64,000 nucleotides of DNA. It comes from Psychrobacter glacincola. GTDB taxonomy: Bacteria; Pseudomonadota; Gammaproteobacteria; Pseudomonadales; Moraxellaceae. The notes under the pieces were generated by a model. It was not told the origin of the DNA. It made no database searches and saw only the letters and a list, made by a program, of their open reading frames with translations. The stretch spans positions 992,001-1,056,000 of the forward strand of contig NZ_CAJGZH010000002.1 in the NCBI RefSeq assembly GCF_904846075.1. Reading direction: 5' to 3'. Each line of letters opens with the position of its first letter. Within the stretch, counting starts at the first letter, position 1. This document shows, piece after piece, positions 60,565 through 64,000 of the stretch. Made by a program: the position numbers and the translations under genes.

Positions 60565-60637
60565 TATTTTCTCCAGTGATTATTTATGAGTTTACGTGAT
60601 TAAGAGCTAAGTTATAAAGCTAAATGCTAATCAACCT

Positions 60638-61576
60638 TTAACCTTTAAAACCTTGAGGTAATTCAGGTGCTGGCAAACGTTTCATATCAGAGTCGACATT
60701 ACCGAAACGCTCATGACCATTATTCCAGTCGATGATGGATTGCTCGATCTCTGCTTTATTGTCCGCAACAAAGTTCCACCACAGTAGGACTTGGTTGTTT
60801 AATGGCTCACCGCCGATAAACATCACACGTGTGCCTTTTTTGGCGACCAGCTTGATGCTTTCGTTATTAGCAACATCGCTATCGTGGAAACGAAAGAGTT
60901 GATCCTGCTTACATACCTTTCCTTCAGATTCTATCTCACCCTCTGAGACTAAGATGCCGTATTCACAGCCTGGTTCTAAAATCAGTGTAGCCTCGCCATC
61001 TTGGATAAAATACACGTCGATACCGACCAGTTTTGAATATTGGATGGTAGGCGCTTCAAAGTGCTGACCTGAGGCATTGGTATAGCTACCGGTGGTCAGA
61101 ATCATCTCAACACTATCTTCCGTCCACGTTGGTAGCTCTGGATAATGATGAAAACCGCGCTCAATCTCTTGATCCGTCGGTAGTGCAATCCAGAGCTGTA
61201 CCATACTGAGGGCACGCGCGGCGTCTGGTGAGCCACCAGTGTCTGGAAAGACGCTTTGTTCTGTGTGACTGATGCCTTGATTCAAACCTGTACCAGCTGT
61301 CATGACGTTGACTTGGTTCTTAGTAATGACTTGCTCGTTACCTAAGCTATCTTTATGCAGTACTTCGCCATTTAACATCCAGCTAAAAGTTTGCAGATTG
61401 GTGTGCGGATGACGACCAACTTGCATACCGGTTTCATCTTCACCAAAGTCAGCAGGACCAGCGTGATCTAAAAAGCACCACGCACCGATAGGCTGTTTTC
61501 CTTTATTGGGTAATAAACGGGCAATCGGAATACCGCCAACATCAGCCAACCTTGGCTCTAGGGTTTGAATACTCAT
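60638..61576 (-). CDS. Pirin family protein
   Basis: A 312-residue bicupin. The N-terminal cupin has GGIPIARLLPNKGK, FLDHAGPADF and the metal-binding HPHTNLQTFSWMLNGEVLH with its downstream Glu region. The C-terminal cupin has FRFHDSDV and MFIGGEPLNNQVLLWWNFV. Pirins bind iron and some oxidise quercetin or act as redox sensors; the physiological role here is unknown. The start has a GGAG site. Confidence 0.9.
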   Translation of the reverse strand: MSIQTLEPRLADVGGIPIARLLPNKGKQPIGAWCFLDHAGPADFGEDETGMQVGRHPHTNLQTFSWMLNGEVLHKDSLGNEQVITKNQVNVMTAGTGLNQGISHTEQSVFPDTGGSPDAARALSMVQLWIALPTDQEIERGFHHYPELPTWTEDSVEMILTTGSYTNASGQHFEAPTIQYSKLVGIDVYFIQDGEATLILEPGCEYGILVSEGEIESEGKVCKQDQLFRFHDSDVANNESIKLVAKKGTRVMFIGGEPLNNQVLLWWNFVADNKAEIEQSIIDWNNGHERFGNVDSDMKRLPAPELPQGFKG

Positions 61577-61632
61577 AAGTTAACTCCTTTTCTAATTAAT
61601 TATTATTCATAATGATGATCATAAAGACGAGT

Positions 61633-62346
61633 TTAGATTATCATAGAGACTTCCATTAACAATACTCTAGCGTCCTCATCAGCATCCATCGTGAAGCTTT
61701 TGGTGTCTGAGATACCAAGACCATCTCGAGTATCAAGTACGTTACCGTTGATAGTCACTTTACCCTCTAGTAACAAGACATAAACACCGTTGTTGACATC
61801 TTTTAAATCATAAGTCTGAGTCACGCCTTTATTGAAATTACCCATATGGAACCAAGCGTCTTGATGAATCCAAACCCCAGCGTCGTCCGCGTTTGGCGAG
61901 AGCACTTGGTTAAACTCATTAGCTTTCATGTGCTCATCCATACGCACTTGCTGATAACGCGGCGTCACACCCATTTTGTTGGGAATCACCCAAATTTGTA
62001 AAAACTTGACAGGTTCATTGGCATCGCCATTCATCTCACTATGAGTAATACCCGTACCCGCTGACATGACCTGAATCTCACCCGTTTCGATGATGCCTTG
62101 GTTACCGATATTATCTCCATGAGCTAACTTCCCACTTAGAGGAATACTGATAATTTCCATGTCGCGGTGTGAGTGCTTGCCGAAACCTTGACCGCCAATA
62201 ACAAAGTCATCATTGATGACTCGTAGCGCGCCAAAACCCATACGCTCTGGATTATGATAATTGGCAAAACTAAAAGTATGCTTACTTTTGAGCCAGCCAT
62301 GGTTAGCATCGCCACGAGAATCTGCTGCATGATAGATCGTTTTCAT
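61633..62346 (-). CDS. Pirin family protein (YhhW type)
   Basis: A 237-residue bicupin very close in pattern to E. coli YhhW, a quercetin 2,3-dioxygenase. It has SRGDANHGWLKSKHTFSFAN, ALRVINDD, the metal site GKHSHRDMEIIS and IQVMSAGTGITHSEMN, then QIWVIPNKMGVTPRYQQ. It is the first gene of the pirin-pirin-nitroreductase unit, transcribed leftward. The ATG has an AAGGATAA site. Confidence 0.93.
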   Translation of the reverse strand: MKTIYHAADSRGDANHGWLKSKHTFSFANYHNPERMGFGALRVINDDFVIGGQGFGKHSHRDMEIISIPLSGKLAHGDNIGNQGIIETGEIQVMSAGTGITHSEMNGDANEPVKFLQIWVIPNKMGVTPRYQQVRMDEHMKANEFNQVLSPNADDAGVWIHQDAWFHMGNFNKGVTQTYDLKDVNNGVYVLLLEGKVTINGNVLDTRDGLGISDTKSFTMDADEDARVLLMEVSMII

Positions 62347-62565
62347 AAGTTATCCTTTATTTTTAATTGGCTTGTTTAAGCTATGGTCCTATTATAATTG
62401 TTGACCATATATAGATAAACAGTGCTTATTGCAAATAACTATTCTTATTTATAGAACAATAGGCGCTTAGCATTAACGTAATATAATAGTCACGCCATCA
62501 TTCGCGTCACCCGTTAGTACCAATAAACAGGTGCAAAAAATATTAATGATAAAGAGAGAATAACA

Positions 62566-62892
62566 ATGTCAAATCAGCATACAACGCATTACGATGTGAT
62601 CGACAATAAAAGCCAAAATCGATTTGAGATTCATATTGATGATCAAATTGCCTTTGAAGACTATGAGTTTTTTACCACATCCACAGGTGAAGAAGGTATT
62701 GAATATAAGCACACATTTGTGCCTGATTCGCTTAGTGGTCGTGGTATTGCAGGCTACTTAGTTAAGGTTATCTTAGATTGTGCAGCCGCTAGAAAACTGC
62801 GCGTTAAACCGACCTGTCCTTATGTGAAATCCTATATTGATAAGCACCCAGAATACCAAGCCAATTCGGTGTTTCATGGTGCGAAAGCCTAA
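62566..62892 (+). CDS. GNAT-family N-acetyltransferase (YjdJ-like, short)
   Basis: A 108-residue protein of the compact GNAT group. It shows EYKHTFVPDSLSGRGIAGYLVKVILD, the acetyl-CoA pyrophosphate loop, and RKLRVKPTCPYVKSYIDKHPEY at the end. Substrate unknown. An AGAGAGAA site precedes the ATG, and the terminator at 62905-62937 follows. Confidence 0.85.
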   Translation: MSNQHTTHYDVIDNKSQNRFEIHIDDQIAFEDYEFFTTSTGEEGIEYKHTFVPDSLSGRGIAGYLVKVILDCAAARKLRVKPTCPYVKSYIDKHPEYQANSVFHGAKA

Positions 62893-62904
62893 GACAAGAT
62901 GCAT

Positions 62905-62937
62905 AAAAAAAGCCATGATAATTTATCATGGCTTTTT
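62905..62937. terminator. Bidirectional terminator after the GNAT gene
   Basis: AGCCATGATAA/TTATCATGGCT with A7 before and T5 after, between convergent genes. Confidence 0.9.
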
Positions 62938-62975
62938 ACGGTTCATGGCATTACTCAATGTAGGTAAAACTTTTA

Positions 62976-63704
62976 TTAGCTAATATGCTGTAAGAACTCT
63001 GGATTACGCGCTAGTAGTGATAGGTACAGCACAGGAATGACAAATAAACCGACTGCCCAATAACTGAGATTAACGTACAGCACCGCGCCGAGTAGCGCGC
63101 CAATCACAAAGCTGATAACCAATGCCGCGCTATGCCCCAATTTTTTGGCATTATCAGCGCTACGGTTGGCAATATAATCTGACAGACCAATACCCAGTTG
63201 GGTGGTATTGCCTGTCATTAATACCGTTGGACTCATGTGTTTGATGACTGTTTTACTAGCCGTATTACGAATAGCAAGTGCCGTTAAACCTAGACCACCA
63301 GTGATGGCGACGGTTATATCTCCAGCCTCAGTGAAAGGTTGAAAGGACAATCCTGCTATCATAAAGGCGGTCAAAAATAGGGCTTCTGCCAAAAATAAAT
63401 GGCTGAGTACCAACGTTTGCTTCCGGCTTTTATCAATGTATATTTTGGTAATAACCACCGTTATTATAAAAAGCGGCACTGATGCCAGCTTGATCCACAA
63501 GCCATCTTCACCTTTAACCAAACCGCTACCAGCCAGTACTAAGTTACCCGTGACATGAGCGGTAAAAAAGCCAAATAAAGTGATGAAGCCAATGGTATCA
63601 ATCGCCCCACCAACTATCGTTAATAGTATAGGCGCTTGATAGCGTTGCCAAAAGCTTGGTGTCTTACGATCTAGAGTGTTGTTATCAGCGACAGCTTTAG
63701 GCAC
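62976..63704 (-). CDS. DUF1275 (YoaK) family membrane protein
   Basis: A 242-residue protein with about six transmembrane segments. It shows TIVGGAIDTIGFITLFGFFTAHVTGN, the DUF1275 signature, and SPTVLMTGNTTQLGIGLSD in the second half. Function unknown. I start at the GTG at 63704, since an AGGGA site lies six bases before it and it overlaps the stop of the upstream FMN reductase (GTGCCTAA); a TTG five codons earlier has no such site. The two genes are translationally coupled. Confidence 0.85.
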   Translation of the reverse strand: MPKAVADNNTLDRKTPSFWQRYQAPILLTIVGGAIDTIGFITLFGFFTAHVTGNLVLAGSGLVKGEDGLWIKLASVPLFIITVVITKIYIDKSRKQTLVLSHLFLAEALFLTAFMIAGLSFQPFTEAGDITVAITGGLGLTALAIRNTASKTVIKHMSPTVLMTGNTTQLGIGLSDYIANRSADNAKKLGHSAALVISFVIGALLGAVLYVNLSYWAVGLFVIPVLYLSLLARNPEFLQHIS

Positions 63705-64000
63705 TGGTATTCCCTGCAAAATCCATGAAATCAGTCACAAAGCGCTGTAAGAATTTCTGTGTGCGCGGGCTAACACTGCCATCATCATTTAAGCTGTCAG
63801 TTGCACGACTTAAATGAATTTCAGGATCAATCATCATTTGTGCCGAAAGCATTTGCATGCTTTTTCTGACATCAAGGCCACTATTGATACCGCCAAAACT
63901 GCCTGGCGAGGCCGTCACTACCGCAACTTTTTTATGGGTCCACACGCTTTCTTTATAAGGACGTGAGGCGATATCTACGACATTTTTCAAGGCGGCAGGC
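63697..64000 (-). CDS. NADPH-dependent FMN reductase, C-terminal part (runs off the window)
   Basis: About 101 C-terminal residues of a flavodoxin-fold reductase. PAALKNVVDIASRPY at the window edge and WTHKKVAVVTASPGSFGG are the flavin-binding motifs of the SsuE/ChrR/ArsH-like group. The N-terminus lies beyond 64000. The gene ends in an overlap with the DUF1275 gene. Confidence 0.9.
   Translation of the reverse strand, partial: PAALKNVVDIASRPYKESVWTHKKVAVVTASPGSFGGINSGLDVRKSMQMLSAQMMIDPEIHLSRATDSLNDDGSVSPRTQKFLQRFVTDFMDFAGNTSA

Overview
The window looks like chromosome of a Psychrobacter-type gammaproteobacterium (Moraxellaceae). I infer this from moderate-to-low G+C, the Moraxellaceae-like protein sequences (LpxH, ScpA, PilS, FxsA) and gene neighbourhoods such as gpmI next to ctpA. 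It is almost entirely core chromosome: I see no prophage, integrase, CRISPR array, toxin-antitoxin pair or restriction system.

Layout. 0-10 kb: 5' part of pgk (minus), a short DksA/TraR-type zinc-finger protein, thiE, the endopeptidase pbpG, a GacA/UvrY-type response regulator, and the pilS-pilR pair, in which pilR is frameshifted. Three small related inverted-repeat elements (MITE-like) lie in the gaps. 8-20 kb: ctpA, gpmI, 6S RNA, fxsA, ruvC, a META/DUF4377 lipoprotein, a GST, a peroxiredoxin, a PLD-fold protein and glnS. 20-26 kb: ppiB, lpxH, orn, rsgA, a membrane rhodanese, grxC, secB and adk. 26-32.5 kb: the late cytochrome c maturation genes ccmF-G-H-I and a DUF445 membrane protein. 33-45 kb: mrdA, rsmD, rplM-rpsI, a lipid A acyltransferase, trpS, scpA-scpB, lolA, rplU-rpmA and ispB. 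45-54 kb: a complete RND efflux operon (adaptor, pump, outer-membrane factor), hemB and a glutathionyl-hydroquinone reductase. 54-60 kb is the accessory part: tRNA-Val(GAC), remnants of a divergent DUF2938/MerR pair, then a perfect Zur-type palindrome in front of a ZnuD-like zinc receptor (frameshifted) and a His-rich AztD-like lipoprotein. 60-64 kb: nitroreductase, two pirins, a small acetyltransferase, a DUF1275 membrane protein and a truncated NADPH-dependent FMN reductase.

The locus most worth following is the zinc-acquisition module at 55.7-59.6 kb. An outer-membrane receptor with His-rich loops is followed by a predicted lipoprotein beta-propeller resembling the AztD zinc chaperone, with no zinc ABC transporter beside it and a Zur box in front. 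The same 54-58 kb stretch carries three decaying genes and pilR is a fourth broken gene, so either the strain is losing functions or there are local sequence errors. Nothing in the window is clearly a wholly unknown multi-gene system.
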